64,000 nt of DNA, taken from assembly GCF_904846645.1 (NCBI RefSeq), contig NZ_CAJHBO010000008.1, positions 1-64,000 of the forward strand, written 5' to 3'. The notes under the pieces were generated by a model that saw only the letters and a list, made by a program, of their open reading frames with translations, did not search any database and was not told the DNA's origin. This document shows, one piece after another, positions 56,205 through 64,000 of the stretch. The DNA is from Psychrobacter sp. Pi2-1. Lineage in GTDB: Bacteria > Pseudomonadota > Gammaproteobacteria > Pseudomonadales > Moraxellaceae. The position numbers were made by a program, and so were the translations under genes. Each line of letters starts with the position of its first letter. Position 1 is the stretch's first letter.

Positions 56205-58502
56205 ATGTCAAACCAATCAGGTTGCTCTGATTTCTCAGTCATCACTTCTCCAAAAAAACTTCAACGCGTCGTGACTGGTAAGCTTTTACTAAGTATCGCT
56301 GTGACTTCTATTCTTAGTAGTACAGCCGTTGCTGCAGACAGTGATGACAATATGATACAGGGAGCAAGTGGGCAGGAAGCTGTGCCTACAGCTACATTGG
56401 ATACAATTGTGGTGCGGGCAGCAAGGGACGAGCTAGAACAAGCAGCTGGGCTGTCTATTATTAGTGAAGAAGCCATCGAAAAAGCATCAGTTTCTAATGA
56501 TATCTCGGAAATTGTACGTAAGATGCCAGGTGTGAATTTGTCGGGTTCATCAACGTCAGGTCAGCGTGGTAACCAACGTCAAATTGATTTGCGTGGTATG
56601 GGGCCAAACAATACACTTATCTTAATTGACGGTCGTCCTGTCACTTCTCGCAATTCCTCACGACCTAGTCGTGGGAGTGAGCAAGACACGCGTGGTGACT
56701 CGCAGTGGGTACCACCAGGTGCTATCGAAAGCATCGAAGTATTGCGTGGTCCAGCAGCTGCCCGTTATGGCTCTGGTAGTATGGGCGGCGTGGTAAATAT
56801 CATTACTAAGAGCCCGACTGAGCCAGAATTTTCTATCAGTGGTCACTATGAGGCACCAGAGAGCGATCTAGAAGGCAGTAGCTGGCGTACCAATATCAAT
56901 ATGGCAGGTGCATTGACGGATAAACTGTCCTCTCGTACCACTCTTGGATATCATAATAGTGAAGCAGATGACCCGTACATAAATGCAGCAGAAGCGCTAG
57001 ATGACTCAGTAGCAGCAGGTACTGAAGGTGTCGAAAATATCGATGTGCGCCAAGTATTTGAGTACGCGATGGATGCGATAAATACTGTCGGTTTTGAAGT
57101 GAACTATAGCCGTCAAGAAAACCGCTGGGCGGGTGACTCGCTGTTCCAATCAGTGAATGAAACGTTGATAGACGAATTAGACGGCGAAACAACGAGCAAA
57201 ATGCAACGCTATGGCGCGGCGATCACGCACCGAGGTGAGTATGATGACGCTAGTAGTAACAGTTTTGTAGAGTATACTCGGACAGTTAATGAGCGCTTGG
57301 GTGAAGGTAGTGCGGGTGGTGGCGAAGGACAGATTGTCCTACCTGACGACGGCGAGGAGTTTGAGTGGACAGAGGCGACTTACGATACGCTGAATGCTAA
57401 ATCAGAATGGGATATTTACTTTGATCGTCATACCTTGACTGCTGGTGCAGAGTTCCGCGGCGAAAAGCTAGATAACCCTGTGGTATCTGATTTGGCATTT
57501 GCAGAGGGTTTTGATTTTGGTGATGTAGAAACCGATCCTGAACAGCGTGATCCAACCTCTGATGCCTACCTGATCGGTGCTTATTTAGAAGATAACTACG
57601 AGATCACACCTGACTGGTATGTGACTCCAGGTCTACGCTTCGACTATCATAGCGAGGCTGGTAGTAATTGGTCGCCTAGTATCAATACTACTTGGCACTT
57701 TAGTCCTGATTGGTCAGTGAAAGGCGGCGTCAGTCGTGCGTTTAAAGCCCCTTCATTATATCAGCTTGATCCAAACTATATTTACTATACTGGTGGCAAT
57801 GGTTGTCCATCTTGGGTACCTGCTGATGAAAGAGGTTGCCATGTATTAGGGAACCCTGACCTAGAAAATGAGACATCTTGGAATAAAGAGATCACCTTTA
57901 CTTATGATGATGGCACTGGACTGAATGCAGGCTTGACTTATTACCATAATGCCTATGATAACCGTATTGGTGCTGGTACGGATCGAGTGGCGGTAGATAC
58001 AGCGACAAATCGTTCTATCTTTCAATGGGACAATCAAGGTGAAGCAATTGTCGAAGGTTTAGAAGGTTTTGTACAAGTACCAGTCACTGACAATGTTTCG
58101 TGGTCTACCAATATCACCAGTAACATCCGCTCAGAGCGAAAAGACAATGGCGAGCCATTATCACTCATTCCTAAGTTCACTGTGAACACGGGTGTGGATT
58201 GGGATATTACGCCTCGCTGGAATGCCGACTTTGATGTGAGCTACTACGGCACGATTGAAGCCCCTACGATTTCAGTTACGACTGGAGAAGATAGTGGTGA
58301 CCCGTTGCTTGATCGCGAACCGTATGCCATTGCCAATGTGAGCACTCGTTATGATCTGACAAAAGCGATTACTGTTGGTGCTGGTATCAAAAACTTATTT
58401 GATGAGGGTGTTTATCGTGAGGGTACCGCTACGAACGCAGGTGCACGTACGTTCAATGAACCTGGTCGTACTTATGTGTTCGACGTTAGCGTTGATTTTT
58501 AG
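56205..58502 (+). CDS. TonB-dependent catecholate siderophore receptor, FepA/PfeA type
   Basis: 765 residues. Signal peptide spans a long n-region (about 1-45, ending VAA). TonB box LDTIVVRAA, plug with KMPGVNLSGSS, QIDLRGMGPNNTLILIDGRPV, DTRGDSQWVPPGAIESIEVLRGPAAARYG. This plug pattern is that of enterobactin receptors FepA, PfeA and BfeA. A Cys pair in the barrel (NGCPSW...RGCHVLGNPDL) is conserved in the family. Terminal residue Phe. AAGGA precedes the start. Expected to import ferric catecholates with TonB. Confidence 0.92.
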   Translation: MSNQSGCSDFSVITSPKKLQRVVTGKLLLSIAVTSILSSTAVAADSDDNMIQGASGQEAVPTATLDTIVVRAARDELEQAAGLSIISEEAIEKASVSNDISEIVRKMPGVNLSGSSTSGQRGNQRQIDLRGMGPNNTLILIDGRPVTSRNSSRPSRGSEQDTRGDSQWVPPGAIESIEVLRGPAAARYGSGSMGGVVNIITKSPTEPEFSISGHYEAPESDLEGSSWRTNINMAGALTDKLSSRTTLGYHNSEADDPYINAAEALDDSVAAGTEGVENIDVRQVFEYAMDAINTVGFEVNYSRQENRWAGDSLFQSVNETLIDELDGETTSKMQRYGAAITHRGEYDDASSNSFVEYTRTVNERLGEGSAGGGEGQIVLPDDGEEFEWTEATYDTLNAKSEWDIYFDRHTLTAGAEFRGEKLDNPVVSDLAFAEGFDFGDVETDPEQRDPTSDAYLIGAYLEDNYEITPDWYVTPGLRFDYHSEAGSNWSPSINTTWHFSPDWSVKGGVSRAFKAPSLYQLDPNYIYYTGGNGCPSWVPADERGCHVLGNPDLENETSWNKEITFTYDDGTGLNAGLTYYHNAYDNRIGAGTDRVAVDTATNRSIFQWDNQGEAIVEGLEGFVQVPVTDNVSWSTNITSNIRSERKDNGEPLSLIPKFTVNTGVDWDITPRWNADFDVSYYGTIEAPTISVTTGEDSGDPLLDREPYAIANVSTRYDLTKAITVGAGIKNLFDEGVYREGTATNAGARTFNEPGRTYVFDVSVDF

Positions 58503-58530
58503 GAGGTAGACACAGGGTTTGTTAAATTAG

Positions 58531-58564
58531 AAAAGGGTCTGAGCTATTTGCTTAGACCTTTTGT
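58531..58564 (+). terminator. Terminator after the FepA-type receptor gene
   Basis: AAAAGGGTCTGAG pairs imperfectly with CTTAGACCTTTT and is followed by TGTG, so the T-run is short. Moderate. Confidence 0.55.
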
Positions 58565-58665
58565 GTTGTTAGGACAGGTTCTTATTTTCAAAATAAGCCC
58601 ATGCCCCCGTAAATATTTTTAATGATTCAATAACTTACTATCACAATATAACAGCAGATTTATTT

Positions 58666-59997
58666 ATGTCATTTAATTTTCGCTATAGCTGTCTTTGGAT
58701 TCACCGTTATACTGGGCTTGCCATGGCAGCTTTTTTAATTATCACTGGTATTACTGGCACATTATTGGCATTTCATGACGAGCTAGACGATGTCTTCAAC
58801 CATAAACTGGCTCAGGTTGAGAAGCAAAACGCATCACATCTGCCTATTGCAGAGCTTCATGATAAGGTCATCAGTGCGTACCCTCAATATGCTTTTTCTA
58901 GCATGCCAACCTCGATAGCAGCAGAGAGGTCGGCTGTATTTTCGGTGGATAGAGCACGAGGAAAATCCGCCCAAAACCAACCAAAAGCACCGTTTCAACA
59001 AGTTTATGTCCACCCTTATACTGGCGATATCATTGGTACTCGTGATAGAGATGAGTGGGCATGGCACAACACCATGTGGAAAGTGTTTTGGCTACATCGC
59101 GATTTATTACTGGGTGATATTGGGAAATTGCTATTAGGGATTGTCGCGCTCGTGTGGACGATTAATTGCTTTATTGGCTTTTACTTAACGTTTCCTAGAG
59201 CGATTAAGAAAAAAGCACAGAACCAAACCTCGCCTAAAAAACGTGCCTCCTTTTTTAAACGTTGGTTACCAGCGTGGAAAATTCGTACCAAAAGTAATAT
59301 GTTTAAGTTGAATTATGATCTACACCATGCCTTTGGGTTATGGCTTTGGGGGATCTTGTTTGTCATCGCGTGGTCGAGTGTTGGTTTTAACCTAAGAGAG
59401 GTCTATCAACCTGTGATGCACGCTGTCGTAGGACTTGAGGGAAGAGGTGAAAGACAGGAGAACTCAAGAAAACCACCTGGAAAAGCGGAGCAGATGTCTG
59501 GTGCAGAAACAGCGGCTAGAGTTGAAGCTGTAAGCAATGAAGTTATCGATGTCGAAGCTGTTGATGTGGTCAACAAAGCCAATAGCATTGCTTATTTAAG
59601 TAAGCAGGCAAACACCGCTGCCCAAAGCAAGGGTATGCTAGTACGAGAGTTTTTAGGCATACGTTGGATTGAGGACGAGGGCCAATGGCAGCTGCGCTTT
59701 AAGACAGATAAGGATATTGGTAAAAAAGGCGGTGCATCATCCATCACGGTTAATGCAAAAACAGGTAGCGTTGAACAGGTGAACTTTGGCTATCAAAACT
59801 CATCATTTGGCAGTAAGACTAACAATTGGTTGTTGACCCTACATATGGGTCATATTGGCCATGGCATCGGCCACTTACTGTATCAAATGTTTTTAGCATT
59901 GGTAGGTTTGGCTGTGACAGTGTTGTCCATTACGGGCGTCTATCTATGGTGGAAAGGTCGACAGCAGCGACTTAAAGCAGCGCAAAAACTTAAATAG
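58666..59997 (+). CDS. PepSY-associated membrane protein, iron-linked
   Basis: 443 residues. PepSY_TM family: four membrane helices (about 13-33, 150-172, 220-240, 410-430) with PepSY domains between. CLWIHRYTGLAMAAFLIITGITGTLLAFHDELD and WKVFWLHRDLLLGD are characteristic; His residues in helices may bind heme. These proteins often sit beside siderophore receptors and are thought to act as ferric-siderophore reductases. Here it follows the FepA-type gene, which supports that role; direct function is inference. Confidence 0.88.
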   Translation: MSFNFRYSCLWIHRYTGLAMAAFLIITGITGTLLAFHDELDDVFNHKLAQVEKQNASHLPIAELHDKVISAYPQYAFSSMPTSIAAERSAVFSVDRARGKSAQNQPKAPFQQVYVHPYTGDIIGTRDRDEWAWHNTMWKVFWLHRDLLLGDIGKLLLGIVALVWTINCFIGFYLTFPRAIKKKAQNQTSPKKRASFFKRWLPAWKIRTKSNMFKLNYDLHHAFGLWLWGILFVIAWSSVGFNLREVYQPVMHAVVGLEGRGERQENSRKPPGKAEQMSGAETAARVEAVSNEVIDVEAVDVVNKANSIAYLSKQANTAAQSKGMLVREFLGIRWIEDEGQWQLRFKTDKDIGKKGGASSITVNAKTGSVEQVNFGYQNSSFGSKTNNWLLTLHMGHIGHGIGHLLYQMFLALVGLAVTVLSITGVYLWWKGRQQRLKAAQKLK

Positions 59998-60024
59998 ATA
60001 TTAAGACATAAAACTAATGTGCTC

Positions 60025-60068
60025 AATATAGTGCTAGTACCAATGTACTGGCATTATATTAAGTTTTT
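60025..60068. terminator. Terminator between PepSY gene and the convergent siderophore ABC genes
   Basis: AATATAGTGCTAGTAC pairs with GTACTGGCATTATATT, with two G-U pairs, and a T-rich tail follows. Confidence 0.75.
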
Positions 60069-60082
60069 TATTGCGTACTTGA

Positions 60083-60107
60083 ATACGGTTTAGTCACTAA
60101 ACCGTAT
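60083..60107. repeat. Perfect inverted repeat containing the ATPase gene stop
   Basis: ATACGGTTTAG and CTAAACCGTAT, 11-bp arms around TCA. On the minus strand the first TAG is the stop of the ATPase gene. No T-run follows at once on the minus strand, so it is not a simple terminator; it may stabilise the 3' end. Confidence 0.8.
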
Positions 60108-60867
60108 CAACAATCACTGGACGGCCCTGATGACTTAGGACAGTGACATCGACGTTGTATAAATCTTTCATCGTCTCTTTGGTAATAACATCAGCAGGAC
60201 GACCAACAGCCGTCACTTCTCCTGCTTTCATCGTAACCACTGTATCTGCAAACTGTGCCGCTTGGTTGATGTCATGCAGGACTATTACCACGGTTTTTTG
60301 CTGATTATGGCTAAGCTGACGTAGCTCACGCATGAGGCGACCAGCATGATACATATCTAAGTTGTTCAGTGGCTCATCGAGCAATAGATAGGGCGTATCC
60401 TGGCAGACAATCATAGCAATCAGCACGCGTTGACGCTGTCCGCCTGATAGCGTTGACAAGAAGCGCTCGGCAAGTGGCTCAAGCTCAAAGCGTTCGAGGA
60501 TTTCCTGTACTTTTTGCTGATCGTCAGCGGTCGGTTGTCCTTGATGATAGGGATAACGACCAAACATCAGTAGCTCATGTACGCGCAGTCGTCCTTGTAC
60601 ATGATTGTCTTGTCCGAGCATAGCGACAGTTTTGGCCAGTGTGCGCGCCTGACAGCTGACAATATCACGCTCTTCATTATCTACAGAGAAGCTCACCTGC
60701 CCAGATTGTAGCGGCTGCAAGCGAGCCATGACAGAAAACAACGTAGACTTCCCAGCGCCATTAGGCCCAATCAAAGCAATCACCTGCGCCGTTGGTAGGG
60801 ACAACGTAATGTCATGCAAGATTTTTTGTTTGCCAATATGGTGAGAGATATTATTCAGTTTAATCAT
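60097..60867 (-). CDS. Iron-siderophore ABC transporter ATPase
   Basis: 256 residues. Walker A GPNGAGKSTLF, Q-loop LGQDNHVQGRLRVHELLMFGRYPYHQ, signature LSGGQRQR, Walker B LLLDEPLNNLD, switch His in IVLHDINQAA. FecE/FepC-like family, closest in look to the FatE/VctC/YclP group. Last gene of the minus-strand uptake operon. Confidence 0.93.
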   Translation of the reverse strand: MIKLNNISHHIGKQKILHDITLSLPTAQVIALIGPNGAGKSTLFSVMARLQPLQSGQVSFSVDNEERDIVSCQARTLAKTVAMLGQDNHVQGRLRVHELLMFGRYPYHQGQPTADDQQKVQEILERFELEPLAERFLSTLSGGQRQRVLIAMIVCQDTPYLLLDEPLNNLDMYHAGRLMRELRQLSHNQQKTVVIVLHDINQAAQFADTVVTMKAGEVTAVGRPADVITKETMKDLYNVDVTVLSHQGRPVIVDTV

Positions 60868-60943
60868 AGTCAGTCTTATTTAAAAAGTCTTAGGGTTTTC
60901 TCTATCAACAGAATCAGCTAAATAAACAATGTCGGCTAAGTAA

Positions 60944-62029
60944 TCATAAAGAACGACGTTGAGACATAAATATCAATGCTAAGAACATCAATCCGCCCGC
61001 TAGCTCTATCACCACTGACAATACGCCTGCCATATCTAGCACTTGCTCAAAGATAGTCTGACCCAGTACTAAGCAAATCATAGCGACCAAGCTGACCAAT
61101 ATCAGCCGCTCAGTGTGATACATATGTCGCGCGATACGATTGGTCAATGCGCAAACCAATAGACCAAAGAAAGTCACTGGACCGACCAGGGCGGTGGCCG
61201 TGGCAACCAGTACAGCGATGACAGTTAATAGACCAAATGCTAGACGCTGATAGTTGATACCAAGGTTGACGGCCTGTGCTTGTCCGAGCATCAACACATC
61301 GCATTGGTAACGCCAGCGCCACACAAATATCGCAGTGATGGCACAGATAAATAAGCTGATACCTAGTAGCTGAGGGTTGACTGTATTAAACTGCGCGTAG
61401 CTAGCGGACTGTACGACCACAAAATCATCAGGGTTTATCAGCCGTGCAATGAGTGCTGATAAACTGCGAAACAACACGCCAAAAATAACACCCACCAATA
61501 TTAGCCGCGTCAGATCCTGACTGCTTTTAGAAAATAATAACTTAAATAATAATAAAGATGCCCCAAACATCAGGACAATCTCTAGCGTGAACTTGGCAAT
61601 AGGATCGAGACTGGTAAAGCTAATCGCACCTAAAAAGAAAACCAGTAAGCTCTGCAACAGAACATAGAGTGAATCAAACCCGAGTAGGGAGGGCGTTAGA
61701 ATTGGATTGTGAGTCAACGTCTGAAACAGCAACGTCGACACGCCAATCGCATAGCCAACCACCATCAGTGCTAGCAGTTTTTTGCCGCGTAATGGTAGCG
61801 CAAAGTCCCAATAGCCATTGACATTGAGTGTCATAAACAAGGTCATCGAGATAAGTAGAATAATAGCTGCTATGGATTTTGGATGGGCAGCTATCCATGT
61901 CCAAAGCTTTGCCAACTGACTTTGGGCAGCGGCTGAATACTGACCATCTGCTGAAGATGAGTTATCTATCGCTGTGCTGGTTTTGGTAGCATCAGTCTTG
62001 GTAGAAGTAAGCTTAGTTGATGAGAACAT
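60944..62029 (-). CDS. Iron-siderophore ABC permease (second subunit, FatC/YclO type)
   Basis: 361 residues, about nine membrane helices, FecCD family. A polar Thr/Ser-rich N-terminal tail of ~45 residues precedes the first helix. LTHNPILTPSLLGFDSLYVL, SLSALIARLINPDDFVVVQ, GINYQRLAFGLLTVIAVLVATATALVGPVTFFGLLV are family marks. The two permeases form the heterodimeric channel. Confidence 0.92.
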   Translation of the reverse strand: MFSSTKLTSTKTDATKTSTAIDNSSSADGQYSAAAQSQLAKLWTWIAAHPKSIAAIILLISMTLFMTLNVNGYWDFALPLRGKKLLALMVVGYAIGVSTLLFQTLTHNPILTPSLLGFDSLYVLLQSLLVFFLGAISFTSLDPIAKFTLEIVLMFGASLLLFKLLFSKSSQDLTRLILVGVIFGVLFRSLSALIARLINPDDFVVVQSASYAQFNTVNPQLLGISLFICAITAIFVWRWRYQCDVLMLGQAQAVNLGINYQRLAFGLLTVIAVLVATATALVGPVTFFGLLVCALTNRIARHMYHTERLILVSLVAMICLVLGQTIFEQVLDMAGVLSVVIELAGGLMFLALIFMSQRRSL

Positions 62030-62122
62030 ACAAAAATCCTATGGTGCCAAGCTTATCTAGTAATAAAAAATGAGCGATGGTCATCCATCTTTTAAGGCGT
62101 TGAACACTGAGTATTAAATCCG

Positions 62123-63217
62123 CTATCTCTCAGATGGCGCACGTAATAACAACCACAAAAACAGCACTGTACCGACCACGCCAAAGACAGTGGCAACAGG
62201 CACTTCGAATGGATAGCGAATTGAGCGACCGATAATATCGCATAGCAATACTGCCGAAGCGCCGAGTAGCGCGACTGCGGGCAAGCTACGCCGCAACTTA
62301 TCTCCCATTAGACGGCTCACAATATTTGGCACGACCAGCCCGATAAAAGGAATCATACCGACCGTCACGACCACGACGGCACTCATCATGGCCACCATAC
62401 CGACGCCAATCCACGTGACTTGGCGCTTACTAATACCCAAGTTCAAGGCGATATTGTCACCCAGACCGACGATGGTCAACTTGTCAGCAATAATATAAGC
62501 TAGCACACACAGCGCGCCCGTGAGCCACAACAGCTCATAGCGCCCGGCTAGTACGCCTGAGAAATCCCCAAACTGCCACACGCTCAGCATCTGTAGCGAC
62601 TCAGTTTGATAGGCGATAAAGGTAGTAACTGCTTCGATAATGCCGCCGAAGACAATACCAATCAGTGGAACCATCAAAAAATCAGTTGGCGGAATACGAT
62701 GAATCAATAGCATAAAGAGCATCATGCCGAATACGGCGGCGATGGTCGCTACGCTCATCTTCACAATGAGCGCACTGGCAGGGAACAGCAGACTGACCAC
62801 TAGCAAACCGAGCGCGGCACTCTGAGTTGCGCCGACCATTGACGGCTCTACAAAGCGATTTTTGAGCACCACTTGGATGATCATTCCCGCCACCGCCATT
62901 GCAATGCCAGTCAGAATAATCGCAACGGTACGCGGGATACGGCTAACCAATAACAATGAGCTGTCGGAGTTGGCACTCTGGGTCAGCAGGCTCTGCAAGA
63001 TACCTGACCACGAAAAGTCAGCCACACCAATAGATAAGCTCAATAACACCAAAAGCCCCATGATAATGAGGCTTGCGGTGTTGATTAACCACGGTGGTAT
63101 GGCGGCACGTCGATATTTCGAGCCTAAAGTATGGCTAGCGCTTCCTTGCCAATTTGATACTGGCAAAGAAGCGTTAGGTTTGAGCCTAGCACGAGCACGG
63201 TGTGAAAATAACGACAT
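62123..63217 (-). CDS. Iron-siderophore ABC permease (first subunit, FatD/YclN type)
   Basis: 364 residues, FecCD family. Basic N-terminal tail of ~40 residues, then helices. SRIPRTVAIILTGIAMAVAGMIIQVVLKNRFVEPSMVGATQSAALG, FGDFSGVLAGRYELLW and GMIPFIGLVVPNIVSRLMGDKLR are typical of these permeases. Lies 93 bases upstream of the other permease gene and 112 bases downstream of the binding-protein gene. Confidence 0.93.
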   Translation of the reverse strand: MSLFSHRARARLKPNASLPVSNWQGSASHTLGSKYRRAAIPPWLINTASLIIMGLLVLLSLSIGVADFSWSGILQSLLTQSANSDSSLLLVSRIPRTVAIILTGIAMAVAGMIIQVVLKNRFVEPSMVGATQSAALGLLVVSLLFPASALIVKMSVATIAAVFGMMLFMLLIHRIPPTDFLMVPLIGIVFGGIIEAVTTFIAYQTESLQMLSVWQFGDFSGVLAGRYELLWLTGALCVLAYIIADKLTIVGLGDNIALNLGISKRQVTWIGVGMVAMMSAVVVVTVGMIPFIGLVVPNIVSRLMGDKLRRSLPAVALLGASAVLLCDIIGRSIRYPFEVPVATVFGVVGTVLFLWLLLRAPSER

Positions 63218-63329
63218 AATCTTTATTGGCTTAAAAATGAGCAGTGATAACGGTAGTAATAGCTGCCTACGTTGTGTGAAATTATTTACGCAACGACCTA
63301 GTAGGGCGCTTATTCAACAATAAGCATAG

Positions 63330-64000
63330 TTACTTAGCGTTAGCAAAGGCATCTTTAATCGTTGTGAGATCCTGCATCCATTGGTAATAGCCACCAAACG
63401 CTAGGTAAGAGTCTGGGCTCAGATAAACCACTTGCTGCTTGCTCCACGCATTGGTCTGCGCGACCAGCGGATTTTCCAATACGGCTTTGGCACCAATACC
63501 ATCTTCACCAATTGCGGCGCTGCGATCGATAACAAACAACCAGTCTGGGTTGGCTTTTTGGATATATTCAAAAGAGACCGGCTGTCCATGAGGGGCATCG
63601 GCAATTTGCTTATCTGCCATTGGTACATCTAGCACCGTATGGATAAACCCGTAACGAGATTTGTCGCCATATGCTGACATTTTATTGCCATTGACCATAA
63701 CGACCAGACCAGTACCTTTGTTTTCTTCGGTGAGGCTATTGGTCTCGTCGATGAGGTCATCGATATTCTGTTGTAGCTTAGCTGCTTGATCGCTTTTACC
63801 AAACAATGCACCTAGATCATGCAGGCGCTGCTTGCTTGACTCATAGATATTGGCTGTATCAATACTCATGTCCAATGTCGGCGCGATACTTGATAGCTCG
63901 TCGTATTTTTCTGCCATGCGTGAACCGACCAAAATAGCTTGCGGCTGCATTGCATTTAACGCTTCAAGATCCGGCTCAAACACAGTACCTACCGATTTTG
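63330..64000 (-). CDS. Iron-siderophore ABC substrate-binding protein, partial (FatB/CeuE/YclQ type)
   Basis: The reading frame continues beyond the right edge; the signal peptide and lipobox are not visible. The visible 223 residues start KSVGTVFEPDLEALNAMQPQ, a hallmark of the FatB/VctP/CeuE/YclQ subgroup, which binds catecholates or their degradation products. FIHTVLDVPMADKQ and YLSPDSYLAFGGYYQW are also typical. The operon promoter and any Fur box must lie outside the window. Confidence 0.93.
   Translation of the reverse strand, partial: KSVGTVFEPDLEALNAMQPQAILVGSRMAEKYDELSSIAPTLDMSIDTANIYESSKQRLHDLGALFGKSDQAAKLQQNIDDLIDETNSLTEENKGTGLVVMVNGNKMSAYGDKSRYGFIHTVLDVPMADKQIADAPHGQPVSFEYIQKANPDWLFVIDRSAAIGEDGIGAKAVLENPLVAQTNAWSKQQVVYLSPDSYLAFGGYYQWMQDLTTIKDAFANAK

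Noticed and set aside
62862-63323. 153-codon plus-strand ORF
   Set aside because: Antisense to the FatD-type permease, with composition explained by the reverse of membrane helices.

Overview
The window looks like a chromosomal segment of a Psychrobacter-type gammaproteobacterium (Moraxellaceae). The basis is moderate GC, AT-rich spacers, and the family mix: an H-NS-like protein, gspN-gspC-gspD separated from the rest of type II secretion, a FimX-like protein, divergent efp/epmB, a MoxR-DUF58-TgpA operon, a complete hut cluster and trpR-trpE-trpG. The genus is inferred from gene content; no 16S or tRNA gene is present. Nearly all of it is ordinary chromosome. The only sign of an insertion sequence is the first 20 codons of an IS630-type transposase at the left edge.

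Layout. 1-1.1 kb: transposase fragment, AT-rich spacer, H-NS. 1.3-5.3 kb: gspN, gspC, gspD. 5.5-9.6 kb: small membrane ORF, TatD hydrolase, tcdA, hybrid sensor kinase. 9.7-11.5 kb: efp and the divergent epmB, then a 16-copy heptamer array. 11.9-16.1 kb: 585-aa unknown protein and FimX-like c-di-GMP protein. 16.2-21.6 kb: c-type cytochrome lipoprotein, MoxR, DUF58, TgpA-like transglutaminase, DUF4031. 21.7-27.2 kb: DUF302 lipoprotein, LysR regulator, glutathione-dependent formaldehyde dehydrogenase, haloacid dehalogenase, DsbA/FrnE-like protein, NfsB nitroreductase. 27.6-33.8 kb: PaoABC-type molybdenum oxidoreductase with XdhC- and MocA-like maturation factors. 33.9-35.2 kb: GNAT acetyltransferase and methyltransferase. 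35.6-38.9 kb: an unusual minus-strand cluster of roadblock/LC7, PAS, cytosolic PhnD-like binding protein, an unknown, and a second roadblock-like protein. 39.1-46.1 kb: hutIGHU with divergent hutC. 46.5-50.0 kb: polar amino acid (probably cystine) ABC transporter and an EamA exporter. 50.2-52.7 kb: trpR-trpE-trpG. 53.2-64 kb: iron locus with two TonB receptors, a PepSY membrane protein and a siderophore ABC transporter that runs off the right edge.

Two features stand out. First, four copies of a ~107-bp repeat with TATAGTCA/TGACTATA ends lie between or at the ends of genes (17.76, 36.25, 38.36, 46.07 kb). They look like a MITE family with TA target duplication; one copy supplies the stop codon of a neighbouring gene. 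Second, the roadblock-PAS-PhnD cluster has no associated GTPase, transporter or signal peptide, and I recognise no described system in it. A perfect 57-bp palindrome centred on an ideal Fur 7-1-7 site lies between the two TonB receptor genes.

How the genes work together. The hut enzymes convert histidine to glutamate under HutC, whose likely operator overlaps the hutU -10 box. The iron genes form a Fur-controlled uptake chain: outer-membrane receptor, periplasmic binding protein, two permeases, ATPase, and a PepSY protein perhaps for reductive release. EpmB modifies EF-P, encoded by the gene next to it. XdhC- and MocA-like proteins would supply modified cofactor to the Pao-type enzyme.
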